A stretch of 64,000 bases of DNA. Origin: Paenibacillus sp. D2_2 (GTDB lineage Bacteria > Bacillota > Bacilli > Paenibacillales > Paenibacillaceae). Each line of letters opens with the position of its first letter. Positions within the stretch are counted from its first letter, which is position 1. The stretch covers positions 3,070,501-3,134,500 of the forward strand of contig NZ_CP133605.1 of assembly GCF_031199965.1 (NCBI RefSeq), in the 5' to 3' direction. Below are positions 27,957-36,827 of the stretch, piece by piece. A program made the position numbers and the translations under genes. The notes beneath the pieces were generated by a model. It did not search any database. It had not been told where the DNA came from and worked only from the letters and a program-made list of their open reading frames with translations.

Positions 27957-27985
27957 ATATTATCTGGATTGTTATTTGTTGTCAA
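27957..27985 (-). promoter_or_regulatory. Sigma-A-type promoter of the transporter/GST operon
   Basis: On the minus strand TTGACA (27985-27980), a 17-bp spacer and TAATAT (27962-27957) give a near-consensus promoter about 105 bp before the first GNAT gene. Confidence 0.8.
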
Positions 27986-28158
27986 CAACATTTTTTTGAT
28001 GTTTGTACTCACAGCCCTCTGAGATCTCTGGGCGTATGTCGCCGTAGTTATTTGTCATTTAGTACTATGAGGCCGAGGAATGACAAGGTCTTCCGTAACA
28101 ACTCTTAGTCTGGTATAGTAAATAAGAACATACATTCGAATAGTGAGGTATAACCGCA

Positions 28159-28752
28159 ATGCCAATTCCTTGGAATACAACAACGATATTAACCACCGCG
28201 ATCCTCGCTTTGCTTTTCGTTTTGCTCGTTATTCGTCTGGTTAATAACAGGCGACGACGCATCCGTCGTGAAGCCAATCCGCGCAAAATTTCGCTTAAGG
28301 ACATTGATCTGATGGCTGATGGTTCGGAGTTTGAGCTGTACCTATTCCACTTGTTCCATGAGCTTGGCTATGATGAAGTCTATCAGACAACTGGCAGCCG
28401 TGATTTCGGGGCTGATCTGGTATTTACGGGTCTTGATGGGAGTAGAAATGTACTTCAGGCCAAACGTTACGGGCAGAGTAACCCAGTAGGACTTGGTGCC
28501 GTCCAAGAGATCTATGCTTCTATGCGCTATTATGAGGCTGAACGCGCCCTAGTGTTGACTTCAGGTCGTTACACCGAAGGTTCCCGTACTCTCGCTGCTG
28601 TGAACGGTGTCAAGCTATTGGACAGAGAGGATCTTGAGGATATCATTCATTTATTCAAAAGCCGTCGGTATGATGAAGCGATAGCTATAATTGAGGAGCC
28701 TGCTGAACTGCATGAGTCTCCTTGGAAGCCAAAAGTGAAGAAAGCTACATAA
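28159..28752 (+). CDS. Membrane-anchored restriction endonuclease-like (Mrr) protein
   Basis: 197-residue protein with one N-terminal membrane helix (residues 8-28) followed by a strongly basic stretch (NNRRRRIRREANPRK). The C-terminal domain is Mrr-type: FELYLFHLFHELGYDEV, then GSRDFGADLVF with the catalytic Asp and LQAKRYGQ with the QxK variant of the PD-(D/E)XK motif, all spaced as in Mrr. The product would be a nuclease domain held at the inner membrane face. It is monocistronic with its own terminator. Confidence 0.85.
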   Translation: MPIPWNTTTILTTAILALLFVLLVIRLVNNRRRRIRREANPRKISLKDIDLMADGSEFELYLFHLFHELGYDEVYQTTGSRDFGADLVFTGLDGSRNVLQAKRYGQSNPVGLGAVQEIYASMRYYEAERALVLTSGRYTEGSRTLAAVNGVKLLDREDLEDIIHLFKSRRYDEAIAIIEEPAELHESPWKPKVKKAT

Positions 28753-28753
28753 A

Positions 28754-28792
28754 TACAGCCTTGGTTCCATTTTGTGAACCAAGGCTGTACTA
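28754..28792 (+). terminator. Hairpin terminator
   Basis: TACAGCCTTGGTTC (28754-28767) pairs perfectly with GAACCAAGGCTGTA (28776-28789). The T tract is short (ctattg), so strength is uncertain. Confidence 0.7.
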
Positions 28793-28828
28793 TTGTGATT
28801 CGATATGAATAAGGACCTTCTTTACGCC

Positions 28829-29569
28829 TTACATGGACTGCCCAGCATCCACCGTGATGATCTGGCCGGTGAGAGCTTCCTGCTCCAATACAGCACAGAT
28901 CATATGAGCAATATCGGCAGGCAGTGCGGTCTCACCCAGCAAGAGACTACCTGCCAATTGCTCCATCTGCTGCTCCCGTCCCTCCCACCAACGGGTCAAC
29001 ACCGCTCCAGGGGCAACACAATTGACGCGAACATACGGTGCAAGTGATCTCGCCAGAGAGAGGGTGAGTCCATGGACAGCAGCTTTGGATACGGCATACG
29101 GCAGCGATGAGCCCGACCCAGTAATTCCGGCAATGCTGCCCACATTTACGATCGCTCCCTTCTCTTGTTTGAGCATATAAGGAGCAACAGCCCTTGCCAC
29201 ATAGAACATCCCTTTAACATTTACTTGAAATAAATCATCCCAAGCATCGTCCGTCACGGCATCCAGATCATTCATCGGAATATGACGGGTCACACTGGCG
29301 TTATTAACCAGCAGATCAATACCACCCCATTCGTTTCCAAGAGTGTTCACCATGGCTAATACCTCTTGCTCACACGAGACGTCTGCTTGAATAGCGAGTG
29401 CATTTCGACCCTGACTTTGGATCGTCTGTACCGTTTCCTCCGCTTCGTCCAATGATCTTGAATAATTGACAGCCACAATAGCCCCACGTTCTGCCAGCGC
29501 CAATGATACCGCTCTGCCTATACCTGTGCCTCCACCTGTAACCAGTACCTTTTTACCTTGCAATTCCAT
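28829..29569 (-). CDS. Short-chain dehydrogenase/reductase
   Basis: 246-residue FabG-like oxidoreductase. Cofactor motif VTGGGTGIGRAVSLAL, NNAS at about 88, active-site Ser in NVGSIAGITGSGSSLP and YAVSK (about 153-157). NADP use is likely. It is co-directional with the tautomerase gene upstream (24-bp gap) and divergent from a LysR regulator, so the pair is probably LysR-controlled. Confidence 0.9.
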   Translation of the reverse strand: MELQGKKVLVTGGGTGIGRAVSLALAERGAIVAVNYSRSLDEAEETVQTIQSQGRNALAIQADVSCEQEVLAMVNTLGNEWGGIDLLVNNASVTRHIPMNDLDAVTDDAWDDLFQVNVKGMFYVARAVAPYMLKQEKGAIVNVGSIAGITGSGSSLPYAVSKAAVHGLTLSLARSLAPYVRVNCVAPGAVLTRWWEGREQQMEQLAGSLLLGETALPADIAHMICAVLEQEALTGQIITVDAGQSM

Positions 29570-29593
29570 TTGTGATCCTCTCCCTATCTATCC

Positions 29594-29991
29594 TTAAGAA
29601 TCTGATTCTTCTCTCGCCAGTTGAGCGATTCCATTGCCAAATGACCAGTTCTCCTGAGTATTTTCCGTTAAAATGATTATGACATCCTGGGGCCGAATTG
29701 CCGCGTTCTGCTCGAGCAACTCTGCAATCCGGGCGTACAGCGCCTGCTTCTTCTGGGTTGTTCGTCCTTCCTTCATGGTGATATTAATAAAAATTTGCTG
29801 ATCCGATCTTGCAATATTCATATATGCCCGATCATATAAAAGCTCCCCACTGCATGCGTCGTAATGGTCTGGAAATAGTCATCCTCTGGAATATCAATCG
29901 TATCCACCATCGATTGGTGAACTGCACGACTAATGATTAATAAATCTTCTTTTGACTTCCCCTCATGCAAATCAATACATACAAACGGCAT
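29594..29991 (-). pseudogene. Tautomerase-family protein, frameshifted near 29838
   Basis: Joined frames give about 132 residues. The first frame begins MPFVCIDLHEGKSKEDLLI, with the catalytic Pro directly after Met, and runs to DDYFQTITTHAVGSFY. It then meets a stop, while the second frame continues DRAYMNIARSDQQIFINITM, QKKQALYARIAELLE and the family end TENTQENWSFGNGIAQLA. This is the double-length 4-oxalocrotonate tautomerase type (Tautomerase_2). One missing base near 29838 explains the break. Divergent LysR gene 120 bp away. Confidence 0.85.
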
Positions 29992-30111
29992 AAATGATTC
30001 GCCCTCTCTTATTCAATTGCCGGCAAAATTATTGTATCTGAACAACTGTTATCTGTATAATTGAATTAATAGAATGAATAGTTCATTATTTTTGAATCAA
30101 CAGGAGGAAAC

Positions 30112-31029
30112 ATGGATCTAAAAGCGGTTAAAACATTTCATCGTATTGTTGCCTTAGGAGGCTTCAATCGCGCAGCAGAAGAGCTTAATTACGCACAATC
30201 CACTGTTACGATGCAAATACAGAAACTTGAATCCGAGCTCGGCATGCGTCTCATCGAACGTAGCAAATCCTTTGAACTAACTGAAGCCGGTCGTCTGTTC
30301 CTTGAACAAAGCGAGCATATTATCAGGGATATTGAGCAACTACAGGAAACAATGGCAGAGCTAGTGGCTGGCGAAGCAGGACATGTTCGGCTCGGTGTAG
30401 TAGAGCCGATCGCCAGCTATCGGTTGCCGAAGATCATTGCTGAATTTTTATCGGAATATCCCCATATTCGCGTGTCAATTTCCATTGCAAGTTCTGCGGC
30501 GTTAAACCAGCAGTTGCAGCATGGTGAGCTTGATCTGGCGATATGCTCTCCACCTATGCTGGGAACAGAGTTGTATTTCGAACCACTGCTTACAGAGAAT
30601 TTCGCTGTTTTACTGCCTGAACTACATCCTTTGTGTGATAAAGATATGATTACGATTCAGGACTTACGTAATCATCGACTACTTATCACTGCTGCAGACT
30701 GTCCGTATCGGCGCAAGCTGGAGATGATCTTACAGGAACCAGGCGGTCTTCCCTTGAATACGCTGGAGATCGGTAGCATGTCCGCCTTGAAGTTCTATGT
30801 TCAGAGTGGTATTGGAGCTGCTCTCGTACCATTGTCCGTGCTTCATCCGGAACCTCCCAGAACCGTGATTAGGCCACTGCAAGGAAATGAGGTCGATATG
30901 ACATGCGGTCTAGTATGCAAAGCATCTCATTATCCTCTTCGCCTGGCCGCAGGCAAACTGTACGATGCCATACACAGAGGGTTAGCCGATAGCCGTCTCA
31001 ATCCTTTTGCTAGTGTGCAGCCAACATAA
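30112..31029 (+). CDS. LysR-family transcriptional regulator
   Basis: 305-residue regulator. The N-terminal winged helix reads MDLKAVKTFHRIVALGGFNR, AAEELNYAQSTVTMQIQKLE, and a linker helix leads to a substrate-binding domain starting VRLGVVEPIASYRLP. It lies divergently from the tautomerase and SDR genes, the usual arrangement for a LysR activator and its targets; the intergenic 120 bp would hold the shared operator. A CAGGAGGAAA site precedes the ATG. Confidence 0.92.
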   Translation: MDLKAVKTFHRIVALGGFNRAAEELNYAQSTVTMQIQKLESELGMRLIERSKSFELTEAGRLFLEQSEHIIRDIEQLQETMAELVAGEAGHVRLGVVEPIASYRLPKIIAEFLSEYPHIRVSISIASSAALNQQLQHGELDLAICSPPMLGTELYFEPLLTENFAVLLPELHPLCDKDMITIQDLRNHRLLITAADCPYRRKLEMILQEPGGLPLNTLEIGSMSALKFYVQSGIGAALVPLSVLHPEPPRTVIRPLQGNEVDMTCGLVCKASHYPLRLAAGKLYDAIHRGLADSRLNPFASVQPT

Positions 31030-31031
31030 AG

Positions 31032-31063
31032 AGCCCTGGGCCAAAGGCCCAAGGCTTTTTGTA
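31032..31063 (+). terminator. Intrinsic terminator after the LysR gene
   Basis: AGCCCTGGGCC and GGCCCAAGGCT around an AAA loop, followed by TTTTTG. Confidence 0.85.
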
Positions 31064-31229
31064 AAGAATCAGATAGATCCTTTCTACACATCATATCGTC
31101 ATATGTCAAAAATGACATTTCATTTTTAGAGAAAAGTAACACAATCATTCGCCAACCTGACTATGATGTAGACTATGAATTGACATAAAAATACATGTAT
31201 CTCAACTTAGATCAAGGAGTGGATCAACG

Positions 31230-31829
31230 ATGAACTTTAAATTATCAGCAAAAAAAACATGGGCTACTGTCGCCATCGCAGGTGTTGTCGGTATTGGTAC
31301 AACGATGGTAAGCGGCATAGTTCCTTCAGCAAATCTGGCCCAGGCCGCAGCAGCTGCGTCCAGCCAAAACAACGAAGACGCTGCTCAAGCCCTTAAGACG
31401 CTGAACAGCTTCTATAAGCCTGCCTTGAAAGGCCAATTCCCCGGTTCAGTAAGTGAACTAACGGTGGGTAAGAGTACGCGTAAGGATGTGTTCAAAGCCA
31501 TCGGCGAACCCTCAGAAGAACGCAAGAATGCAAGCGGCTATGACGTGTATGGCGCCGAGATGGGACACCCCGGTTATGCCTTCACGTACAAATCTGATAA
31601 GATTCGGGAGATACGTTATTTCGGCACCAATATAGAACGGCAAACCAACATCGGCGGTATTACAATGAGCATGCTGAAGAAAAATTGGGGTGCCCCTAAT
31701 ACTACAACGACCGTCAAGAATGGCAATAGCAAACAGACCAAGATCACCTATAATCGTGACAAATATAAATTAGAGTTTATTTTTAACAGCAGCACCGATC
31801 TGGATCATATCAATCTACTGGCCAAATAA
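31230..31829 (+). CDS. Secreted YjgB-like protein (DUF4309)
   Basis: 199-residue exported protein. A signal peptide (residues 1-40, basic start, hydrophobic WATVAIAGVVGIGTTMVSG) ends at AQAAAA. The mature part shows FYKPALKGQFPGS, VGKSTRKDVFKAIGEP and YGAEMGHPGYAFTYK, typical of the YjgB/DUF4309 family of unknown function. A AAGGAGTGG site lies 8 bases before the ATG. It is monocistronic. Confidence 0.8.
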   Translation: MNFKLSAKKTWATVAIAGVVGIGTTMVSGIVPSANLAQAAAAASSQNNEDAAQALKTLNSFYKPALKGQFPGSVSELTVGKSTRKDVFKAIGEPSEERKNASGYDVYGAEMGHPGYAFTYKSDKIREIRYFGTNIERQTNIGGITMSMLKKNWGAPNTTTTVKNGNSKQTKITYNRDKYKLEFIFNSSTDLDHINLLAK

Positions 31830-31930
31830 GCGGACACTGTAGAGGAATTGTAATTCGTCCTTGAAGAAGTGCTATAATATAAGCGTTCAAGATAACTCCA
31901 ATTTTCACCATCAGGAAAGGAGAGGTATTT

Positions 31931-32818
31931 ATGAATACCCAACAGTTTGAAAGAATTCATTCAGGAAAAGGCTTCATTGCAGCATTAGATCAGAGCGGCG
32001 GTAGTACCCCAAAGGCCCTTCTGCAATATGGAGTAAAAGAAGATAGCTATTCTAATGAGGAAGAGATGTTCGTATTAGTTCACAAGATGAGAACACGCAT
32101 CATTAAGAGCCCTGCCTTCAACTCAAAGCATATCCTAGGTGCAATTCTGTTCGAGAATACGATGGACCGTACCATAGACGGGATGCATACTGCTGACTAT
32201 CTCTGGGAGAAGAAAGGCATCGTACCTTTCCTGAAGATCGATAAAGGACTGGCAGAGCTAGAGAACGGCGTTCAGATTATGAAGCCTATGCCCGATCTGG
32301 ACGAACTGCTTGTGAGAGCGGTACAACGCAACATCTTTGGAACGAAAATGCGTTCTGTAATCCAAGAAGCAAATCCTGCCGGCATCAAGAAAGTTGTAGA
32401 ACAACAATTCGCCGTCGGCAAGCAAATTATTAATGCTGGATTAGTGCCGATTATTGAGCCGGAAGTGGATATCCATAGTAAGGATAAAGAAGTGTCTGAA
32501 CAAATATTGAAGGATGAGATTTTAGCGCAATTGTCCAAGCTTGATGCTGATGACAAAATTATGCTTAAACTCTCCATTCCAACGCAAAATAATTTCTATA
32601 GTGACTTGATGTCCGATCCACATGTTGTCAGAGTCGTTGCCCTGTCCGGTGGATATTCACAAGCCGAAGCTAACGACAAGCTGGCGCATAACCAGGGACT
32701 GATCGCCAGCTTCTCCCGTGCCCTGTCACAGGACTTGACTGCACAGCAGAGCGATGAGGAATTCAATGCGATGCTAGCCAAATCGGTTCAGGACATTTAC
32801 GAAGCTTCTGTTCAATAA
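31931..32818 (+). CDS. fda: Class I fructose-bisphosphate aldolase
   Basis: 295-residue glycolytic aldolase using a Schiff-base Lys. Signatures are [17 protein letters not shown] near the N-terminus, IDKGL near 103, [11 protein letters not shown] (Glu176, Glu178) and MLKLSIP with the catalytic Lys at 213, as in the staphylococcal class I enzyme. It needs no metal, unlike the class II aldolase that most relatives also carry. A GGAAAGGAGAGG site precedes the ATG, and a very stable terminator follows. Confidence 0.93.
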   Translation: MNTQQFERIHSGKGFIAALDQSGGSTPKALLQYGVKEDSYSNEEEMFVLVHKMRTRIIKSPAFNSKHILGAILFENTMDRTIDGMHTADYLWEKKGIVPFLKIDKGLAELENGVQIMKPMPDLDELLVRAVQRNIFGTKMRSVIQEANPAGIKKVVEQQFAVGKQIINAGLVPIIEPEVDIHSKDKEVSEQILKDEILAQLSKLDADDKIMLKLSIPTQNNFYSDLMSDPHVVRVVALSGGYSQAEANDKLAHNQGLIASFSRALSQDLTAQQSDEEFNAMLAKSVQDIYEASVQ

Positions 32819-32853
32819 TCACAAGTACGTTAAATCCCATATAATGATAAATA

Positions 32854-32896
32854 AACGGCCCGGCACACCATCTAATGGTGCACCGGGCCGTTCTCA
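32854..32896. terminator. Strong terminator between fda and the sugar transporter operon
   Basis: AACGGCCCGG plus CACCAT pair with ATGGTG plus CCGGGCCGTT around CTA, an almost continuous 18-bp stem. It is followed by TTCTCATTTG and lies between convergent transcripts, so it may act in both directions. Confidence 0.85.
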
Positions 32897-32919
32897 TTTG
32901 TTAGGTCCTATTCAATGGA

Positions 32920-34605
32920 TTAGTAGCCTAAAATACTCTTTGTGCTATTAAAGATATCATTAGCCATGTTTGTATAATTAGTGCTGCCGTTAGCTTCAGC
33001 AGTTTTTACGAAATTATCCCAATTAGACAAAGGCTCTTGACCCGTAATGAACTTCAAGGTCATTGAGTTAATATAATCCATCAATGGTGTTGAGATCATG
33101 TTCAATTGCTCACTCTGATCAGCCGATGCCATAATTGGCGGCGCAATTGGGCGTGGTTGATTGTTCTTAAAGATCCGGTTATAGTAATCCTTCTCGCCTT
33201 CTGTAAACTTCGACCATCTCAGATCATTAGAACCACCATAAGCAAATACTCCTCCACCAAAACCAAAGTCAACATTCAATTTCTTGGTAGCCGTATCAGC
33301 ATTTAATCCATTATAAGTAATATCCGGATTCAATTTGATTGTACCATCTGCATCCTTAGTATAAGTTTCTCCTTCAACGCCCCACAAGCTGAGCGTCTGA
33401 CCTTCATTAGAATACCAGAGCCAATCGACAAAGCGAAGCATCTTAATAAAGTTCTCTTCACCCAAATCTTTACGGGCGTTCTCTGAAATCATAACACCGT
33501 TCTCCAAACGAGAGTTTTCAACCTGCAGCTTGCCTTTAGGACCGCCAGGCTGAACAATCATATATAATTCTGCGTTCGGGTCTTGCATTTTCGTTTGATA
33601 ATCAGTCATTACTTGGTAGTTAGTATTAAGCACGTAGCTGTCGCCTTTGAAGAACTTGGCTTCGGCAACATCATTTTCTTGTGTGAAGGACTCAGGATCC
33701 AGCAGTCCTTCTGTGACTAGTTTATTGAAATACGTTACATACGCTTTGTAGTCATCCGAAGCGTCGGCAAAATAAAATTCTTTCTTAGCCTCATCGAACT
33801 TCAAGCCGTTAGCTTTACCCCAACCAGCTGTTACGCCGTATTCTACAGCAGCAATATTCAAGGTAGAGTCGCCTTTGTTAATATCGGACATTACATATTT
33901 CGCTCCAGTATACGCTTTCACTTTCTTCAGAGCTTCATAGAAATCCTCGTAGGTCCAAGTTCCTTCTTGACTTAGATCAACTCCAGCTGCTTCAAAAATA
34001 TCTTTGCGAATAGCGTAGGAATATCCGCTACCAGCCCCTTCCCACATACCAGGGAGGACATAATATTTTCCGTCCGCTTGCAACTTAGCTTTTAAATCTG
34101 CTTCAAGACCCCAATCTTTTACAGCCTTCATAAAGTTTGGCATGTACTGCACATAATCGCTAATAGGGACAATTTGTCCACCAGCAACAAATGGAGTTTC
34201 ATCATATGTTTTAGGAATGATATAAGGAGCATCGCCACTATTGATGATCAGCATTTTTTGATTATCATATTCAGTTCTAGCTGTGAGCGACAAATCAAAG
34301 CTAACATTCGTTTTTTCTTTAATTGCGCTCCAGAGTCTCCAATCCTTTTGGTAAGGATAGTTCTCATGGTCACTATACATCATAGAATAAGTGATTGGTT
34401 CGTCGGAGTGGAAGGTTTGACCCTCCCCAAATTGATAATCCAGGGTAGGTTCTGCTGGTTTATTTTCAGCAGAATTGTTTGGCTTGTCAGTTGCTGGCGG
34501 GTTCGGATCGGATGCCCCCTCATTTTTCCCACCACCACATGCGGCCAAGCTGAGTGCCAAGACTAACACCATGAGAACCCCTATTGCTCTGTTAAACTTT
34601 TTCAT
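32920..34605 (-). CDS. Extracellular sugar-binding lipoprotein (LplA-like)
   Basis: 561-residue lipoprotein of the LplA/YtcQ type that works with LplB/LplC permeases. Signal peptide MKKFNRAIGVLMVLVLALSL with lipobox LAACGGG, then an Asn/Pro-rich linker. The mature protein has YSMMYSDHENYPYQKDW and other features of family 1 solute-binding proteins for oligosaccharides. The start at 34605 follows GAGGAGGAAG; a longer frame to 34674 lacks a site. It is the last gene of the GH3-permease operon. No ATPase gene is linked, as usual for this group, which shares MsmX-type ATPases. Confidence 0.9.
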   Translation of the reverse strand: MKKFNRAIGVLMVLVLALSLAACGGGKNEGASDPNPPATDKPNNSAENKPAEPTLDYQFGEGQTFHSDEPITYSMMYSDHENYPYQKDWRLWSAIKEKTNVSFDLSLTARTEYDNQKMLIINSGDAPYIIPKTYDETPFVAGGQIVPISDYVQYMPNFMKAVKDWGLEADLKAKLQADGKYYVLPGMWEGAGSGYSYAIRKDIFEAAGVDLSQEGTWTYEDFYEALKKVKAYTGAKYVMSDINKGDSTLNIAAVEYGVTAGWGKANGLKFDEAKKEFYFADASDDYKAYVTYFNKLVTEGLLDPESFTQENDVAEAKFFKGDSYVLNTNYQVMTDYQTKMQDPNAELYMIVQPGGPKGKLQVENSRLENGVMISENARKDLGEENFIKMLRFVDWLWYSNEGQTLSLWGVEGETYTKDADGTIKLNPDITYNGLNADTATKKLNVDFGFGGGVFAYGGSNDLRWSKFTEGEKDYYNRIFKNNQPRPIAPPIMASADQSEQLNMISTPLMDYINSMTLKFITGQEPLSNWDNFVKTAEANGSTNYTNMANDIFNSTKSILGY

Positions 34606-34736
34606 AGCCTTCCTCCTCAATTTTTTTGTGAAGAGCCGCTTAGCCTTATTTATCTGACTTAAGCAAACCTTCATTTATATTACAGAAATCGCTGCAAACA
34701 AGTTTCACGTGTGCAGAATTTCCGAACATAAACCAA

Positions 34737-35612
34737 TTAACCTTTTACAGAACCGATCATCATCCCTTGTACGAAGTACTTCTGTATAAACGGATATACA
34801 CAAATGATCGGTAATGAAGTCAGTACCATCGCGGCAGACTTTACAGTAGCGGCGATTTGACTCTGTTGATCAGCTGTAGTCGCTCCGACTTCAGTCGGAC
34901 TGATTGCATTCTCGATAAGCTGTCGTAAATATAAGGCTACAGGCCATTTATCCTTCGACTGTATATAGAGAGAAGCTCCGAACCAGGAATTCCAAAGACC
35001 TACTACTACGAACAACATAATCGTTGCCAGTATCGGTTTAGATAGCGGAAGCGTAATTTTCAGGAAAATACCGAATACGTCAAGCCCGTCTACCTTGGCC
35101 GCTTCCTCCACTTCATTTGGAAGACTAGAAAAGAAGGTCTTCATCAGAATAACGTTAAAAGCGCTTATCGCTCCTGGAAGAACTATCGCCCAAATTGTAT
35201 CCCGCATTGCCAGCGTCTTGGCGATCAAAATATAATTGGGAATCAACCCTCCGCCAAAGTACATTGTAAAGATAACAAATGGAATAAAGAACTTATTCAT
35301 TCTCAGCTTATCTTTTGATAATGGATAGGCCATTACCGCTGTTAAGGCCACCGAAATGAACGTCCCTACTACCGAGTACAAAATGGTATTACCGTAATAA
35401 CGGAAGAAATCCGGTTTACTTAAAATTATTTTATAGGTTTGAGCTGTGAACTCCACTGGATAGAAGCTTACTTTACCTGCGTATACAGCTGCCTCCGAAC
35501 TGAAGGACTGGGCTATCAAATAGACAAAAGGATATAAAGTTGCCACTACAACCAAAGTCATGATCAATGCATTAAAAATTTGGAACGATCGATATGATAA
35601 TGATGCCTTCAT
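34737..35612 (-). CDS. Carbohydrate ABC transporter permease (LplC-like)
   Basis: 291-residue membrane protein with six helices; the EAA loop is EAAKVDGLDVFGIFLKITLP and the end IQKYFVQGMMIGSVKG is the hallmark of the LplC/YtcP group. It pairs with the LplB-like permease 15 bp upstream. Confidence 0.92.
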   Translation of the reverse strand: MKASLSYRSFQIFNALIMTLVVVATLYPFVYLIAQSFSSEAAVYAGKVSFYPVEFTAQTYKIILSKPDFFRYYGNTILYSVVGTFISVALTAVMAYPLSKDKLRMNKFFIPFVIFTMYFGGGLIPNYILIAKTLAMRDTIWAIVLPGAISAFNVILMKTFFSSLPNEVEEAAKVDGLDVFGIFLKITLPLSKPILATIMLFVVVGLWNSWFGASLYIQSKDKWPVALYLRQLIENAISPTEVGATTADQQSQIAATVKSAAMVLTSLPIICVYPFIQKYFVQGMMIGSVKG

Positions 35613-35627
35613 GTTTTTCGCCTCCTT

Positions 35628-36602
35628 CTACCATAAGCTTGATTTTGTCGTCTTCTTGGATATTTGATTCGCTGCTGTGACTAAGATCAAGCCGAGAATA
35701 CCTTCGAATAATCCGACTGCGGTAGCATAACTAAAGTTACCGCCCTTGATCCCTAGTCGGTAGACGTAGGTGGAGACAACATCCGCGGTTTGATAGATTA
35801 AAGGATTTTGCAGCAGTAAGACTTTTTCAAAATTAGAACCTAAAATACCACCAATATCCAAAATCAATAACGCCATTATCGTAGGAAGAATTCCTGGAAT
35901 CGTAACATGCCATGCCAACCGTAAGCGGTTCGCGCCATCAATTTTGGCCGCTTCATACAGTTCTGTATTAATTCCCGTCATCGCCGCCAAATATAGGATC
36001 GTGCCCCAGCCAAGCCCTTGCCATATGCCTGAGGTGACATAGATTGTCGGGAACCAATGCGGTATAGTAATGAATGGAATCTTATCGAATCCTAAATTTT
36101 CGATCAATGAATTGATCGGACCGTTCATTGAGACAAATTCCTTGATCATACCCGCGACAATAACCGTAGCGATAAAGTGTGGCAAATAAGATACCGTCTG
36201 AACAAACTTTTTCAGCCTCAGCCTGACGATCTCATTAAGTAGTAACGCAAAGCCGAGCGTTAATGGAAACCTAAAGATCAAGTATAAAGTACTTAACACT
36301 AGATCGTTCTTAATTGCTCTCCAAAAGGTTGGATCATTAAAGAACATTTTGAAGTAAGTAAATCCGACCCACTCTGTACCAAATAGATTGGGTCCGCCTC
36401 TGTATTTCCGGAAGGCGATAATATTCCCAAGCATTGGAACATACTTAAAAATAATAAAGTAGATTACCGGAATAAGTAGAAATGAATACAGCTTCCATTC
36501 CTTTCTGACGTGCTTCCATAGTGGTTCTAAATCTACTGACTTATTTACCTCGACGCGTTTCTTCAGTGGCTCTACACCCATATCATTGTTGCGGAACGCC
36601 AT
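35628..36602 (-). CDS. Carbohydrate ABC transporter permease (LplB-like)
   Basis: 324-residue membrane protein. A cytoplasmic N-terminal tail of about 40 residues precedes six helices. The signature NIIAFRKYRGG and EAAKIDGANRLRLAWHVTIP (EAA loop) match the LplB/YteP group. It starts just downstream of the GH3 gene, with 225 bp between that includes a repeat, and is followed closely by the second permease. Confidence 0.92.
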   Translation of the reverse strand: MAFRNNDMGVEPLKKRVEVNKSVDLEPLWKHVRKEWKLYSFLLIPVIYFIIFKYVPMLGNIIAFRKYRGGPNLFGTEWVGFTYFKMFFNDPTFWRAIKNDLVLSTLYLIFRFPLTLGFALLLNEIVRLRLKKFVQTVSYLPHFIATVIVAGMIKEFVSMNGPINSLIENLGFDKIPFITIPHWFPTIYVTSGIWQGLGWGTILYLAAMTGINTELYEAAKIDGANRLRLAWHVTIPGILPTIMALLILDIGGILGSNFEKVLLLQNPLIYQTADVVSTYVYRLGIKGGNFSYATAVGLFEGILGLILVTAANQISKKTTKSSLW

Positions 36603-36639
36603 ACCCTCACCTTTCCTTCATGAGTATTGTTGGTTTCTT

Positions 36640-36812
36640 TCCCTACGTTGAAGATTTCGGCATCGAATCTTGAATTCAGCCGGGTCTTCCGGTGCTCACG
36701 TACCTACTACATACGCTCCGCTCCTCAGACCCTAGCTACATCCAACTGAAGCGTTTTGAAAAAACGCATATCGGAAGCATAAGCTTCGGTGCTGAAAGTC
36801 TGACTTTTTAAA
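36640..36812. repeat. Intergenic repeat, long copy
   Basis: Holds the 21 bases shared with 13502-13522 (start TTCGGCATCGAATC), a GGGTCTTCCGGTGC segment, a GCGTTTT/AAAACGC hairpin, an AGCATAAGCTT segment and CGGTGCTGAAA. On the minus strand it lies in the GH3-LplB mRNA and could form several hairpins. Confidence 0.55.
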
Positions 36813-36827
36813 CACACATTTTTATTC

